DNA of 64,000 bases from Streptomyces sp. RerS4. Lineage in GTDB: Bacteria > Actinomycetota > Actinomycetes > Streptomycetales > Streptomycetaceae. The stretch is taken from contig NZ_CP097322.1 in assembly GCF_023515955.1 (NCBI RefSeq), positions 5,938,501 to 6,002,500 of the forward strand, in the 5' to 3' direction. Below the pieces are notes generated by a model. The model was not told where the DNA came from. It was given only the letters and a program-made list of their open reading frames with translations, and made no database searches. A program made the position numbers and the translations under genes. Numbering within the stretch: the stretch's first letter is position 1; each line of letters opens with the position of its first letter. Below, in pieces: positions 42,201 to 52,500 of the stretch.

Positions 42201-44600
42201 CGCGCCGCTCGCGCTGCCCGCCGACGGCGGCGTACGGATCCAGGTGCTGGTCGAGAACCCCGACGAGCGGGGCCGCCGAGCCTTCACCGTGTCCGCCACC
42301 CCGGAGGGCGAGGCCGGCGAGGACGCCGGCTGGACCTGCCACGCCCGGGGCGTCCTCATCCCGGACACACCCGCCGCACCCGCCGGTTCCGCCGGTGCCG
42401 CCGCGCCCGCCGCGTCGTTCGAGCTCGCCGAGTGGCCGCCCGCCGGGGCGCGGGCCGTCGACATCAGCGGGCTCTACGACGCCGCCGAGACGGCCGACGA
42501 CCGTACCGACGTCCACGGCCCCGCGCGCGGACCCCTGTTCCGGGCCGTGGAAGCGGCCTGGCAGCGCGACGGGGAGTACTTCGCGCAGGTCCGCCTGCCC
42601 GAAGGCGCCCCGCAGGCCGATGCGTTCGGCCTGCACCCCGTGCTGCTCGACGCCGCCGCGCACGCCGCCACCACCCTCGCGGACGCCGGCTCCGACGTCG
42701 GTCCGGGCAGTACCTGGTCCGACGTGGCCCTGCACGCGGTGGGCGCGGGCGCCCTGCGCGTCCGCGTCCGGCCCGCCGACGACGGGGCGTTCGCCCTGGA
42801 CCTCGCCGACGACCTCGGCGAGCCCGTGGCCACCGTCGGCCGACTGGCCCCGCGGCCCTTCACGGCGGCCGAGACCACCGCCGTCACGGCCCCGGTAGCG
42901 ACCGTGGTCCGCGAGGCGCTGTTCCAGCTCGACTGGACGGCGCTGCCGGTGCGGGTCGGTGTGACGGAGCCCGCCGGCGGGTGGGCGGTGCTCGGCGACA
43001 CCGGATGCGGCCCGGTCGGCCGCTACGCCGACCTGGTGGAGCTGGGCGCGGCGGTCGCCGCCGGCGCCCCCGTCCCCGCGTACGTCCTGGCCCCCTTCCC
43101 CCGGCAGGCGGACGGACCGGACGCCCTCGGCGAGGCCGCCGAGCGGGCGCTCGCCCTGGCGCGGGCCTGGGCGGCCGACACCCGCTTCGAAGCCTCCCGT
43201 CTGGTCGTCGTGACCGGCGGCGCCGTCGCCGGCCCCGGCGAAGGCGCCGAGGACCTGCCGCACGCCGCCGTCCGGGGCCTGCTCCGTTCGGCGGAGACCG
43301 AGAACCCCGGCCGCTTCGTCCTCGCCGACGTCCGCGACCTCACCGACCTCACCGACCCGGCCGTACGGGCCGTCCTCGCCGCGGCCCTCGACTCCGGCGA
43401 ACCGGAGCTGCTGCTGCGCGACGGAGCCGCCCACGTGCTCCGACTGCGCCGCGCCGGCGCCCCCGAGGCCACCGCCGGCGTCGTCATCGACCCGAACGGC
43501 ACCGCCCTGATCACCGGCGGCTCCGGCACCCTCGCCGGCATCGTCGCCCGCCACCTGGCCGGCGCCCACGGCGTACGGAACCTGCTGCTGCTCAGCCGGC
43601 GCGGCGCCGACGCCCCCGGAGCCGCCGAACGCACCGCCGAACTGGCCGCGTTGGGTGCCGACGTCACCTGGGCCGCCTGCGACGCCGCCGACCGCGACGC
43701 CCTCGCCGCCGTCCTGGCCGCGATCCCCGCCGAGCACCCCCTCACCACCGTGATCCACACGGCGGGCGTCCTCGACGACGGCATCCTCGGCTCCCTCACC
43801 CCCGAACGCCTCGACACCGTCCTGCGGCCCAAGGCCCTCGCCGCCCACCACCTGCACGAGCTGACCCGCGACCTGCCGGTCACCGCGTTCATCCTCTACT
43901 CCGCCATCGCCGGCACCCTCGGCGCCGCCGGCCAGGCCAACTACGCCTGCGCCAACGCCTACCTGGACGCCCTCGCCGAGCACCGCCACCACCGGGGCCT
44001 GCCGGCCACATCCCTCGCCTGGGGCCTGTGGGCCGAAGCCGGCGGCATGATCGCCGAACTCGACGAGACCCAACTGCGCCGCATGGAACAGCACGGCATG
44101 GGCGCCCTCACCGCCGCCGACGGCATGGCCCTGCTCGACGCGGCCCTGGCCTCCGGCCGGCCCGTCCTCGTCCCCGCCCGCCTGAACCTGCCCGCCCTGC
44201 GCGCCGCCGCCGCACCCGGCCCCGTCGCTCTCGTCTTCCGCGACCTCCTGGGCCCGGCCGGACGCCGTACCGCGCGCACCCGCACCCACGCGGGCACCTC
44301 GCTCGCCGAACGACTGACCGGCCTCACCCGCGCCGAACAGGACCGCGTCCTGCTGGACCTCGTACGGGCCCAGGTCGCCTCCGTACTGGGCCACGCCTCC
44401 GCCGAACGCATCGAACCCACCAGGGCGTTCAAGGACCTCGGCTTCGACTCGCTGACCGCCGTCGAGCTGCGCAACCGCCTCGGAGCGGCCACCGGACTGC
44501 GGCCGGCCACCACGCTCGTCTTCGACTACCCGTCGCCCCTCGCGCTCGCACGACAGCTGCACGTCGAACTCTTCGGCGAAGAAGACGAGTTCGACGCCGA
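39211..44600 (+). other. Module 8: KS-AT(atypical)-DH(degenerate)-KR(Ser lost)-ACP
   Basis: KS8 (from residue 37, Cys208) is complete. AT8 has Ser659 but HAAH at 756-759 instead of HAFH, plus TARARLMQSMP where the others read AARGRLMQALP. DH8 keeps His962 and Asp1147, but the motif is HTVAAAAVLP (the conserved Gly is Ala) and the YGPLF motif is RGPLF within an altered surround. KR8 has LDD and Tyr1578, but Ala1565 replaces the usual serine (YSAIAGTLG). ACP8 has Ser1747. The module may leave a ketone, a hydroxyl or a double bond, or use another extender; sequence alone does not decide. Confidence 0.9.
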
Positions 44601-47600
44601 GGGCCTTCAGGGGGCGGCCGGGGCCGACGACGACCCCATCGCCATCGTCGCCATGAGCTGCCGCTACCCCGGCGGCGTCCGCACCCCCGAGGAGCTGTGG
44701 CGTCTCGTCGCGAGCGGCGGCGACGCGATCACCGGACTCCCCGGCAACCGAGGCTGGGACACGGCCGAGTTGTACGCCGGAGCGGCCGGCGACGGCCCGG
44801 CCTTCACGGGCGGGTTCGTCCACGACGCCGACTCCTTCGACGCCGACTTCTTCGGCATCTCCCCGCGCGAGGCCCTGGCCATGGACCCGCAGCAGCGGCT
44901 CCTGTTGGAAACCTCCTGGGAGGCGATCGAACGGGCCGGCATCGACCCGTCGTCGCTGCGCGGCAGCCGCGCCGGCGTCTTCGTCGGCGCCGCCTACACC
45001 GGCTACGACGCCCAACTGGAGCGCTCCGCCGATGTGGACGGCGTCATCGGCCACGTGATGACCGGCAACGCGGGCAGCGTCATGTCCGGCCGCGTCTCCT
45101 ACGCCCTGGGCCTGGAGGGACCGGCCGTCACCATCGACACGGCCTGCTCGTCCTCGCTGGTCGCCCTGCACTGGGCCGTCCAGGCCCTGCGCAACGGCGA
45201 GTGCACCCTCGCCCTCGCGGGCGGCGTCACGGTGATGTCGACGCCGGGCACCTTCAGCGAGTTCAGCCACCAGGGCGGACTGTCGCCCGACGGCCGCTGC
45301 AAGGCGTTCGCGGCGGGTGCGGACGGTACGGGGTGGGGTGAGGGCGTGGGCATGCTGCTGGTGGAGCGGCTGTCGGACGCCCGGCGTAACGGTCACCCGG
45401 TGTTGGCGGTGGTGCGTGGTTCGGCGATCAACCAGGACGGTGCGAGCAACGGTCTGACGGCGCCGAACGGGCCGTCGCAGCAGCGCGTGATCCGCGCCGC
45501 CCTCGCGAGTGCGGGCCTGTCGGCCGCTGATGTGGACGCGGTGGAGGCGCACGGTACGGGTACCCGGCTCGGGGATCCGATCGAGGCGCAGGCGCTGTTG
45601 GCGACGTATGGCCGGGAGCGGCCTGAGGGCCGGCCGTTGCTGCTGGGCTCGGTGAAGTCGAACATCGGTCACACGCAGGCAGCTGCCGGTGTGGCGGGTG
45701 TGATCAAGATGGTCATGGCGATGCGTCACGGGGTGCTGCCGCAGACCCTGCACGTGGACGAGCCGACCCCGCACGTCGACTGGACGGCGGGCGACATCGC
45801 CCTGCTGACGGAGGCCACCGCGTGGCCCGAGACCCAGAGGCCGCGCCGCGCGGCGGTGTCCGCGTTCGGCATCAGCGGCACCAACGTCCACACGATCATC
45901 GAGCAGGCCCCGGACACCCGGGCCCCGCAGATGGCCGACGCCCCGACGCCGACGGCCTCCGCCACCGGGCCGGTGCCGTACGTCCTGTCGGCCAAGAACC
46001 CGCGGGCGCTCCGCGACCAGGCCGCCCGGCTGCTTCCCGTAGCCGAGCGGGAGGACCTCGTGGACCTGGCCTACTCCCTGGCCACCGGCCGCGCGGGCCT
46101 CGAACACCGCGCGGCGTTCGTCGCCGGCGACCGCGAGGGCCTGCTGCGCGAGCTCGCCGCCCTCGCGGCCGACGAGCCGGCGCCGGGGCTGATCCGCGAC
46201 ACGGTGTCCGGTGGCGGGCTGGCGTTCCTGTTCACCGGACAGGGCAGCCAGCGGCTGGGAATGGGGCGGGAGCTGTACGAGACCTACCCGGTCTTCGCCG
46301 CCGCGCTGGACGCGATCAGCGAGAGGTTCGCACTGGAACTGCCTCTGAAGGACGTGCTGTTCGGTGCGGATGGGGATCTGTTGGACCGGACGGAGTACAC
46401 GCAGCCGGCGTTGTTCGCGGTGGAGGTGGCGCTGTTCCGGCTCGTCGAGAGCTGGGGGCTGCGGCCGGACTTCGTGTCCGGGCATTCGATCGGTGAGATC
46501 GCGGCCGCTCATGTGGCGGGTGTGTTCTCGCTGGAGGACGCGTGCGCTCTGGTGGTGGCGCGTGGGCGGTTGATGCAGGCGCTGCCGGGCGGTGGGGTGG
46601 TGATCGCGGTGCAGGCGTCGGAGGAGGAGATCCTGCCGCTGCTGACGGATCGGGTGAGCATCGCGGCGATCAACGGTCCTCGGTCGGTCGTGGTGGCGGG
46701 TGACGAGGACGCGGCGGTCAAGATCGCCGAGTCGTTCCCCGACCGCAAGAGCAAGCGGCTCGTCGTGAGTCATGCGTTCCACTCGCCGCACATGGACGGG
46801 ATGCTGGCCGATTTCCGCAAGGTGGCGGAGGAGATCGCCTATGCCACCCCGCGCATTCCGGTCGTCTCCAACCTGACCGGTGCCCTGGTGACCGACGAGA
46901 TGGGTTCGGCGGAGTTCTGGGTGCGGCACGTCCGCGAGTCGGTCCGCTTCCTCGACGGTGTCCGCGCGCTGGAGGCCGCCGGTGTGACGACGTACGTCGA
47001 ACTCGGTCCCGACGGAATCCTGTCCGCCCTGGCCCAGGACTGCCTGACCGACGGGCCGGTCGTCTTCGCGCCGGTGCTCCGCAAGGGTCGCGCCGAGGCC
47101 GAGGCCCTGGTCACCGCCCTTGCCCAGGCTCACGTCCACGGCGTGGGCGTCGACTGGACGGCCTTCTACGCCGCCACCGGCGCCCGACGCGTCGACCTGC
47201 CGACCTACGCCTTCCAGCCCGTCCGCTACTGGCCCGAGCCGGCAGCCCCCCAGGGGGCCGCCCCGGCCGCGACCGCCGTCAGCGAGGTCGACGCCCGCTT
47301 CTGGGACGTCGTGGAGCGGGCCGACCTGGCCGCGCTCGCCGATGAGTTCGACGTCGACGGCGACCGGCCGTTCAGCGCCGTCCTGCCCGCCCTCTCCGCC
47401 TGGCGGCGGGACCGGCAGGCCCAGGCGACCGCCGACTCACTCCTCTACCGCGTCGCCTGGGAGCCGTTCTCCGGCCAGGACCGGGGCACCCCCGGCGGTA
47501 CCTGGCTGGTCCCCGTACCGGCTCCGCAGGCGCGGGACCCGTGGGTCCGTGCGCTGACCGACCGGATGAGCGTCGGCGGGGCCCGGATCCTGCCGCTCCC

Positions 47601-49569
47601 GCTCGACGTCGCCGACGGCGATCCGGCCGTCCTGCGCGGCCGGCTGGACGAGCTGCTGCGCGCGTCGGCAGCGGACCTCGCCGCCGTACCGGTCACGGGC
47701 GTCCTCTCGCTCCTCGCCCTGGACGAGCGACCGCACCCGGACCACCCCGGCGTGCCCGTCGGGCTCGCCCTGACCGCCGCCCTGGCCTCCGTCCTCACCG
47801 CCGACTCACCCGGCCCGGACGGGTCGGTCTCCGACGCGCCCCTGTGGTGCGTCACCCGCGACGCCGTCGCCGCCGTCCCCGGCGACACCCTCGGCGGCGC
47901 CGCCCAGGCGCAGGTCTGGGGCCTGGGCCGGGTGTTCGCCCTGGAGCACCCCGACCGCTGGGGCGGACTCCTCGACCTGCCCGAAGTCTGCGACGAGCGG
48001 GTCCTCTCCCGCCTGTCCGCGGCCCTCACCGCCGCCGGTGACGAGGACCAGCTCGCGATCCGCGCCGCCGGGACGCTCGTACGACGCCTCGTACGCGCCG
48101 CCGGCACGGCGGTGGACGCGCCCGGGGCTCGCCCGGAGTCCCGCTGGACCCCGCGCGGCACCGTGCTCATCACGGGCGGCACGGGCGCCCTCGGCCGCCA
48201 CGTGGCCCGGCGCCTCGCCGAACGCGGCGCGGAGCACCTCGTACTCGTCAGCCGCGGCGGCGCCGACGCGCCCGGCGCCGACGCGACCCGGGCGGAACTC
48301 GAAGCGCTCGGCGCGGCCGTGACCCTGGCGGCGTGCGACGTCGCCGACCGGGACGCGCTCGCGGCGCTCGTCGCGGGCCTGGCGGCCGACGGCACCCCCG
48401 TACGGGCCGTCGTGCACGCGGCGGGCATCTCCCAGCCGCCCGGCACGGGCACCGACCTGCCCGGGTTCGCCCGGGTCGTCACGGCCAAGACCGCCGGCGC
48501 GGTCCACCTCGACGCGCTGTTCGACACGCCGGACTCCCTGGACGCCTTCGTCCTGTTCTCGTCCATCGCCGGCGTCTGGGGCAGCGGCGGACAGGCGGCC
48601 TACGCCGCCGCCAACACGTTCCTCGACGCGCTCGCCGAACGCCGCGCGGCCCGCGGGCTCGCCGCCACGGCCGTCGCCTGGGGCCCGTGGGCCGAGGGAG
48701 GCATGGCCGCCGAGGGCGACGCGGAGGAACAGCTCACCCGACGCGGGCTGCCGCCCGTGGCCCCGGGCACCAACCTGACGGCCCTGGAACGCGCCCTCGC
48801 CGGCCGGGACGCGGCCGTGACCGTCGCCGACGTCGACTGGGCACGCTTCGCGCCCGTCTTCGCCGCCGCGCGGCCCCGCCCGCTCATCGGGGACCTGCCC
48901 GAGGTGCGCGCCGCCCTGCGCGGCGAGGCATCCGGCGGCGCGGCCGGCTCCGGTGACGCCACGGCGGCCGACGCCGGCGCGGCCGTCCTGCGACGGCTGA
49001 CCGAACTGTCCGGGGACGACCGTGACACCGCCCTCCTCGACCTCGTACGCGACCACGCGGCGGCGGCCCTCGGCCACCCCTCGGCCGACGCCGTCGCACC
49101 GGACCGGGCCTTCAAGGACCTCGGCTTCGACTCGCTGACCGCCGTCGAACTGCGCAACCGCCTGGGCGCCGCCTGCGGCCTGCGCCTGCCCTCCAGCCTC
49201 GTCTTCGACTATCCCAACCCGCGGGCGCTCACCCGCCACCTGCTGCGCACCCTCTTCCCCGAGGGAAGCGGCGCGGCGGCGGCCGTCGCGGACCTGGACA
49301 GCGACCCGCAGGACGCGGAGCTGCGCCGGACCCTGGCCTCGATCCCGATGGGTCGGATCCGCGAGGCGGGACTTCTGGACACCCTCCTCGGGCTCGCCGG
49401 ATCCGGACCCGACACCCCGGCCGCCGGCCCCGGCCCGCAAGGCCACGACGCCGGCGAGTCCATCGACGAGATGGACCTCCAGGACCTCCTCGACCTCGCC
49501 CTCGACGGTGGCGGCCTCGATGACGACGGCCCCACCGGCGACACCACCACCAGCAACAGCAACTTCTGA
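39211..49569 (+). CDS. Modular type I PKS 2: extension modules 8 and 9
   Basis: 3,452 residues: N-terminal docking helix, KS-AT-DH-KR-ACP, KS-AT-KR-ACP, C-terminal docking tail. Residues 4-30 (starting NEEKLLENLKWMTTEL) form a charged amphipathic helix ahead of KS8, the usual acceptor partner of a class 1 docking tail such as that of pks1. The last ~110 residues after ACP9 contain helical segments and an acidic DEMDLQDLLDLAL stretch for hand-over to pks3. Codon usage is more uniformly C-ending than in pks1, except for the stretch about 45300-46800 (KS9 end and AT9), which has the G/T-ending style of the repeated cassettes. Module 8 is unusual in three domains (see its entry). The gene is separated from pks3 by only 24 bp, so one operon is likely. 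Confidence 0.97.
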   Translation: MAGVNEEKLLENLKWMTTELRRARRRLQEVEQDAREPLAIVAMSCRFPGGVRSPEDLWRLVFEGGDAITGFPDDRGWDIGSLADPDPDRKGTFYNTGGGFLTDATRFDPEFFGISPREALAMDPQQRQILETSWEVFERAGIDPASVRGTRTGVYIGAGAMGYGADLREVPEGLEGLLLTGGATSVLSGRVSYVLGLEGPAATIDTACSSSLVALHLAAQALRQRECSLALVGGVCVMPTPDVFVEFSRQRGLAADGRCKSFAAAADGTGWSEGVGVLLVERLSDARRNGHPVLAVVRGSAVNQDGASNGLTAPNGPAQQRVIRQALENARLSAAEVDAVEAHGTGTRLGDPIEAQALLATYGQDRPADRPLRLGSLKSNLGHTQAAAGVAGIIKTVMAIRHGVLPRTLHVDEPTPDVDWSAGAVSLLTEAMPWPETGAPRRAAVSAFGVSGTNAHTIIEQAPEEEPDQGQAPAAATPVRPPLLPWTLSGRSAAALRAQAARLIAARERDAAGASALDVGHSLATTRAALEHRAVIVGRTDDALDTALAALAAGEEAAGLITDTATEGRTAFLFTGQGSQRLGMGRELYDAYPVFAAALDAICERLALELPLKSVLFGSDAELLNRTEYTQPALFAVEVALFRLLESWGLRPDFLSGHSIGEVAAAHVAGILSLDDACTLVTARARLMQSMPAGGAMIAVQAAESEILPLLTDRVDIAAVNGPRSVVISGDADAATALAAGFEARGRKTKRLAVSHAAHSPHMDGMLDAFRQVAEGITYEAPSIPVVSNLTGALVTDEMGSADFWVRHVREAVRFVDGVRALEAAGVTTYVEVGPEGLLSALAQDCVTGEGVAFVPALRAGRPEPETALTVLARAHAHGGAVDWSAYFAGTGARSVDLPTYAFQHERYWLEPGADTAGDVTVAGLDPAAHPLLGAAVTLAGSDRLLCTGRLSTRTHPWLADHTVAAAAVLPGAAFVELAVRAGDQAGCGHVEELVLDAPLALPADGGVRIQVLVENPDERGRRAFTVSATPEGEAGEDAGWTCHARGVLIPDTPAAPAGSAGAAAPAASFELAEWPPAGARAVDISGLYDAAETADDRTDVHGPARGPLFRAVEAAWQRDGEYFAQVRLPEGAPQADAFGLHPVLLDAAAHAATTLADAGSDVGPGSTWSDVALHAVGAGALRVRVRPADDGAFALDLADDLGEPVATVGRLAPRPFTAAETTAVTAPVATVVREALFQLDWTALPVRVGVTEPAGGWAVLGDTGCGPVGRYADLVELGAAVAAGAPVPAYVLAPFPRQADGPDALGEAAERALALARAWAADTRFEASRLVVVTGGAVAGPGEGAEDLPHAAVRGLLRSAETENPGRFVLADVRDLTDLTDPAVRAVLAAALDSGEPELLLRDGAAHVLRLRRAGAPEATAGVVIDPNGTALITGGSGTLAGIVARHLAGAHGVRNLLLLSRRGADAPGAAERTAELAALGADVTWAACDAADRDALAAVLAAIPAEHPLTTVIHTAGVLDDGILGSLTPERLDTVLRPKALAAHHLHELTRDLPVTAFILYSAIAGTLGAAGQANYACANAYLDALAEHRHHRGLPATSLAWGLWAEAGGMIAELDETQLRRMEQHGMGALTAADGMALLDAALASGRPVLVPARLNLPALRAAAAPGPVALVFRDLLGPAGRRTARTRTHAGTSLAERLTGLTRAEQDRVLLDLVRAQVASVLGHASAERIEPTRAFKDLGFDSLTAVELRNRLGAATGLRPATTLVFDYPSPLALARQLHVELFGEEDEFDAEGLQGAAGADDDPIAIVAMSCRYPGGVRTPEELWRLVASGGDAITGLPGNRGWDTAELYAGAAGDGPAFTGGFVHDADSFDADFFGISPREALAMDPQQRLLLETSWEAIERAGIDPSSLRGSRAGVFVGAAYTGYDAQLERSADVDGVIGHVMTGNAGSVMSGRVSYALGLEGPAVTIDTACSSSLVALHWAVQALRNGECTLALAGGVTVMSTPGTFSEFSHQGGLSPDGRCKAFAAGADGTGWGEGVGMLLVERLSDARRNGHPVLAVVRGSAINQDGASNGLTAPNGPSQQRVIRAALASAGLSAADVDAVEAHGTGTRLGDPIEAQALLATYGRERPEGRPLLLGSVKSNIGHTQAAAGVAGVIKMVMAMRHGVLPQTLHVDEPTPHVDWTAGDIALLTEATAWPETQRPRRAAVSAFGISGTNVHTIIEQAPDTRAPQMADAPTPTASATGPVPYVLSAKNPRALRDQAARLLPVAEREDLVDLAYSLATGRAGLEHRAAFVAGDREGLLRELAALAADEPAPGLIRDTVSGGGLAFLFTGQGSQRLGMGRELYETYPVFAAALDAISERFALELPLKDVLFGADGDLLDRTEYTQPALFAVEVALFRLVESWGLRPDFVSGHSIGEIAAAHVAGVFSLEDACALVVARGRLMQALPGGGVVIAVQASEEEILPLLTDRVSIAAINGPRSVVVAGDEDAAVKIAESFPDRKSKRLVVSHAFHSPHMDGMLADFRKVAEEIAYATPRIPVVSNLTGALVTDEMGSAEFWVRHVRESVRFLDGVRALEAAGVTTYVELGPDGILSALAQDCLTDGPVVFAPVLRKGRAEAEALVTALAQAHVHGVGVDWTAFYAATGARRVDLPTYAFQPVRYWPEPAAPQGAAPAATAVSEVDARFWDVVERADLAALADEFDVDGDRPFSAVLPALSAWRRDRQAQATADSLLYRVAWEPFSGQDRGTPGGTWLVPVPAPQARDPWVRALTDRMSVGGARILPLPLDVADGDPAVLRGRLDELLRASAADLAAVPVTGVLSLLALDERPHPDHPGVPVGLALTAALASVLTADSPGPDGSVSDAPLWCVTRDAVAAVPGDTLGGAAQAQVWGLGRVFALEHPDRWGGLLDLPEVCDERVLSRLSAALTAAGDEDQLAIRAAGTLVRRLVRAAGTAVDAPGARPESRWTPRGTVLITGGTGALGRHVARRLAERGAEHLVLVSRGGADAPGADATRAELEALGAAVTLAACDVADRDALAALVAGLAADGTPVRAVVHAAGISQPPGTGTDLPGFARVVTAKTAGAVHLDALFDTPDSLDAFVLFSSIAGVWGSGGQAAYAAANTFLDALAERRAARGLAATAVAWGPWAEGGMAAEGDAEEQLTRRGLPPVAPGTNLTALERALAGRDAAVTVADVDWARFAPVFAAARPRPLIGDLPEVRAALRGEASGGAAGSGDATAADAGAAVLRRLTELSGDDRDTALLDLVRDHAAAALGHPSADAVAPDRAFKDLGFDSLTAVELRNRLGAACGLRLPSSLVFDYPNPRALTRHLLRTLFPEGSGAAAAVADLDSDPQDAELRRTLASIPMGRIREAGLLDTLLGLAGSGPDTPAAGPGPQGHDAGESIDEMDLQDLLDLALDGGGLDDDGPTGDTTTSNSNF
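44601..49569 (+). other. Module 9: KS-AT(malonyl)-KR(A1-type)-ACP plus docking tail
   Basis: KS9 starts at residue 1809 with Cys1979. The segment before the active site is shortened and atypical (ELYAGAAGDGPAFTGGFV). AT9 has Ser2426 and HAFH at 2521-2524. KR9 lacks LDD (HAAGISQPPGTG) and has Trp3123 eight residues before Tyr3131, so it is A1-type like KR7. ACP9 has Ser3308. Confidence 0.94.
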
Positions 49570-49593
49570 CGTGCCCGAAGTGCGGAGTAAGTG

Positions 49594-52500
49594 ATGACCA
49601 CCCCGAACGAAAAAGTCGTTGAAGCGCTGCGGGCCTCCCTCAAGGAAACCGAGCGGCTGCGCCGCCGGAACCAGGAGCTCACCGACGCCTCCCGCGAACC
49701 CATCGCGATCGTCGGCATGAGCTGCCGCTTCCCCGGCGGGATCGGATCGCCCGAGGACCTGTGGAAGCTCGTCGAGAGCGGCGGCGACGCCATCTCGGGC
49801 TTCCCCGCCGACCGCGGCTGGGACGTCGAGTCGCTGTACGACCCCGACCCCGACCACCCCGGCACCACCTACGCCCGTCACGGCGGATTCCTGCACGAGG
49901 CACCGGATTTCGACGCCTCCTTCTTCGGGATCTCGCCGCGCGAGGCCCTCGCCATGGACCCCCAGCAGCGGCTGCTGCTGGAGACCACCTGGGAGGTCTT
50001 CGAACGCGCCGGCATCGACCCGGCGACCCTGCGAGGCAGCCGCGCCGGTGTGTTCGTCGGCGCCTCCGCCAACGCGTACGGCGCCGGCTCCGGCGAGCTG
50101 CCCGACGGCGTCGAGGGGCACCTGCTCACCGGCACCGCCTCCAGCGTCGTCTCCGGCCGCCTCGCCTACGTGTTCGGCCTGGAGGGTCCCGCCGCCACCG
50201 TCGACACGGCCTGCTCGTCCTCGTCCGTGGCCCTGCACATGGCCGTCCAGGCCCTGCGTCAGGGGGAGTGCTCGCTCGCGCTGGCCGCGGGCGTCACCGT
50301 CCTCGCCGGCCCGGAGGTCTTCGTCGAGTTCAGCCGCCAGCGCGGCCTGTCGCCCGACGGGCGTTGCAGGTCGTTCGCCGAGGCGGCGGACGGCACCGGC
50401 TGGTCGGAGGGTGTCGGCGTCCTGCTGGTGGAACGCCTCTCCGACGCCCGCCGCAACGGACACCGCGTCCTGGCGGTCGTCCGGGGCAGCGCCGTCAACC
50501 AGGACGGCGCCAGCAACGGCCTGACCGCCCCGAACGGCCCCGCCCAGCAGCGCGTCATCCGTCAGGCACTGGAAAGCGCCCGGCTCACCCCCGCCGACAT
50601 CGACGCGGTGGAGGCGCACGGCACGGGAACGAAGCTGGGCGACCCGATCGAGGCGCAGGCGCTGCTGGCCACGTACGGGCAGGACCGCCCGGCGGACCGG
50701 CCGCTGTGGCTGGGCTCGCTGAAGTCGAACCTCGGCCACACGCAGAACGTCGCCGGCATCGCCGGCGTCATCAAGATGGTCATGGCCATGCGGCACGGCG
50801 TCCTGCCCAAGACCCTCCACGTCGACGCGCCGACCTCGCACGTCGACTGGGAGGCCGGCGCGGTCTCCCTGCTCACCGAGCAGCGCGCATGGCCCCAGAC
50901 CGGACGCCCGTACCGGGTCGGCGTCTCCGCCTTCGGCGTCAGCGGCACCAACGTGCACACGATCATCGAGCAGGCGCCGGAGGCCGAGCGGGCCGAGGAG
51001 CCGGGGTCCGAGGCCGCCGCGCCGGTCGTGCCGTGGATCGTCTCGGCGAAGGGCCGGGACGCGCTGCGCGCGCAGGCGGCACGCCTGCTGGCACACGCCG
51101 GGGAACACCCTGAGCTGAGCCCGGTCGACGTCGCGCGGTCGCTGGCGGTCGGCAGGGCCTCGTTCGAGGACCGCGCGGCGGTCGTCGCCGCCGACCGCGA
51201 CGGTCTGCTGGCCGGCCTCGCCGCGCTGGCGGAGGGTGAGTCGGCGTCCTCGGCGTCCTCGGCGGCCTCGGTGGTCGAGGGCTCGCCGGCCGGCGGGAAG
51301 CTCGCCTTCCTGTTCACCGGCCAGGGCAGCCAGCGCCTCGGCATGGGACGCGAACTCTACGACGCCTACCCGGTGTTCGCGCAGGCCCTGGACGCGGTGT
51401 GCGAGCGCCTCGACCTGGAACTGCCGCTAAGGGAGGTGCTGTTCGGGACGGACGCCGCGCTCCTGGACGAGACGCGCTTCACGCAGCCGGCGCTCTTCGC
51501 CGTCGAGGTGGCGCTCTTCCGACTGGTCGAGTCGTGGGGGGTGAAGCCCGACCTGCTCGCCGGTCACTCGATCGGTGAGATCGCCGCCGCGCACGTGGCG
51601 GGCGTGCTGTCCCTGGACGACGCGTGCACGCTGGTCGCCGCCCGTGGCCGGCTGATGCAGGCGCTGCCGAGCGGTGGCGTGATGATCGCCGTACAGGCGA
51701 CCGAGGAGGAGATCCTCCCGCTGCTGACCGACCGCGTGAGCATCGCCGCCGTCAACGGGCCGCGGTCGGTGGTCATCGCCGGGGACGAGGACGCCGCGAC
51801 GGCCGTCGTGGAGGCCTTCGCCGACCGCAAGAGCAAGCGGCTGACCGTCAGCCACGCCTTCCACTCACCGCACATGGACGGCATGGTGGACGACTTCCGC
51901 CAGGTCGTGGCCGGTCTGTCCTTCGCCGCCCCCCGCATCCCGATCGTGTCGAACCTCACCGGCTCGCTCGTCTCCGACGACGAGATGGGCACGGCCGAAT
52001 TCTGGGTGCGCCACGTCCGCGAGGCCGTCCGCTTCCTCGACGGCGTCCGCGCCCTGGAGGCCGCCGGTGCGATGACGTACGTCGAACTCGGCCCGGACGG
52101 GGTGCTCTGCGCCCTCGCCCAGGAGTGCGTCACCGAGGCGACCGCCACGTTCCTGCCCGCGCTCCGCAAGGGCCGGCCCGAGGCCGAGGCACTCGTCACC
52201 GCCCTGACGCGGGCCCACGTCCACGGCGTCCGCGTCGACTGGCAGGCCTTCTTCGCCGGTACCGGCGCCCGGCCCGTCGACGACCTGCCCACCTACGCCT
52301 TCCAGCGGCAGCGCTACTGGATCGAGCCCGGCACCTCCGTCGGCGACCTCGGCGCGGCGGGCCTGGACGAGGCCGCGCACCCGCTGCTCGGCGCGACGGT
52401 CGCCCTCGCCGACTCCGAGGGCCTCGTCTTCACCGCGCTGCTCTCGCCGACCACCCACCCCTGGCTCGTCGACCACGCCGTCATGGGCAGCGTCCTGCTG

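Noticed and set aside
49761..51113. 450-codon frame inside module 10
   Set aside because: It is a +1-type shadow of pks3 rich in Arg/Pro/Gly. The true frame from 49594 carries intact KS, AT, DH, KR and ACP motifs through the window end.
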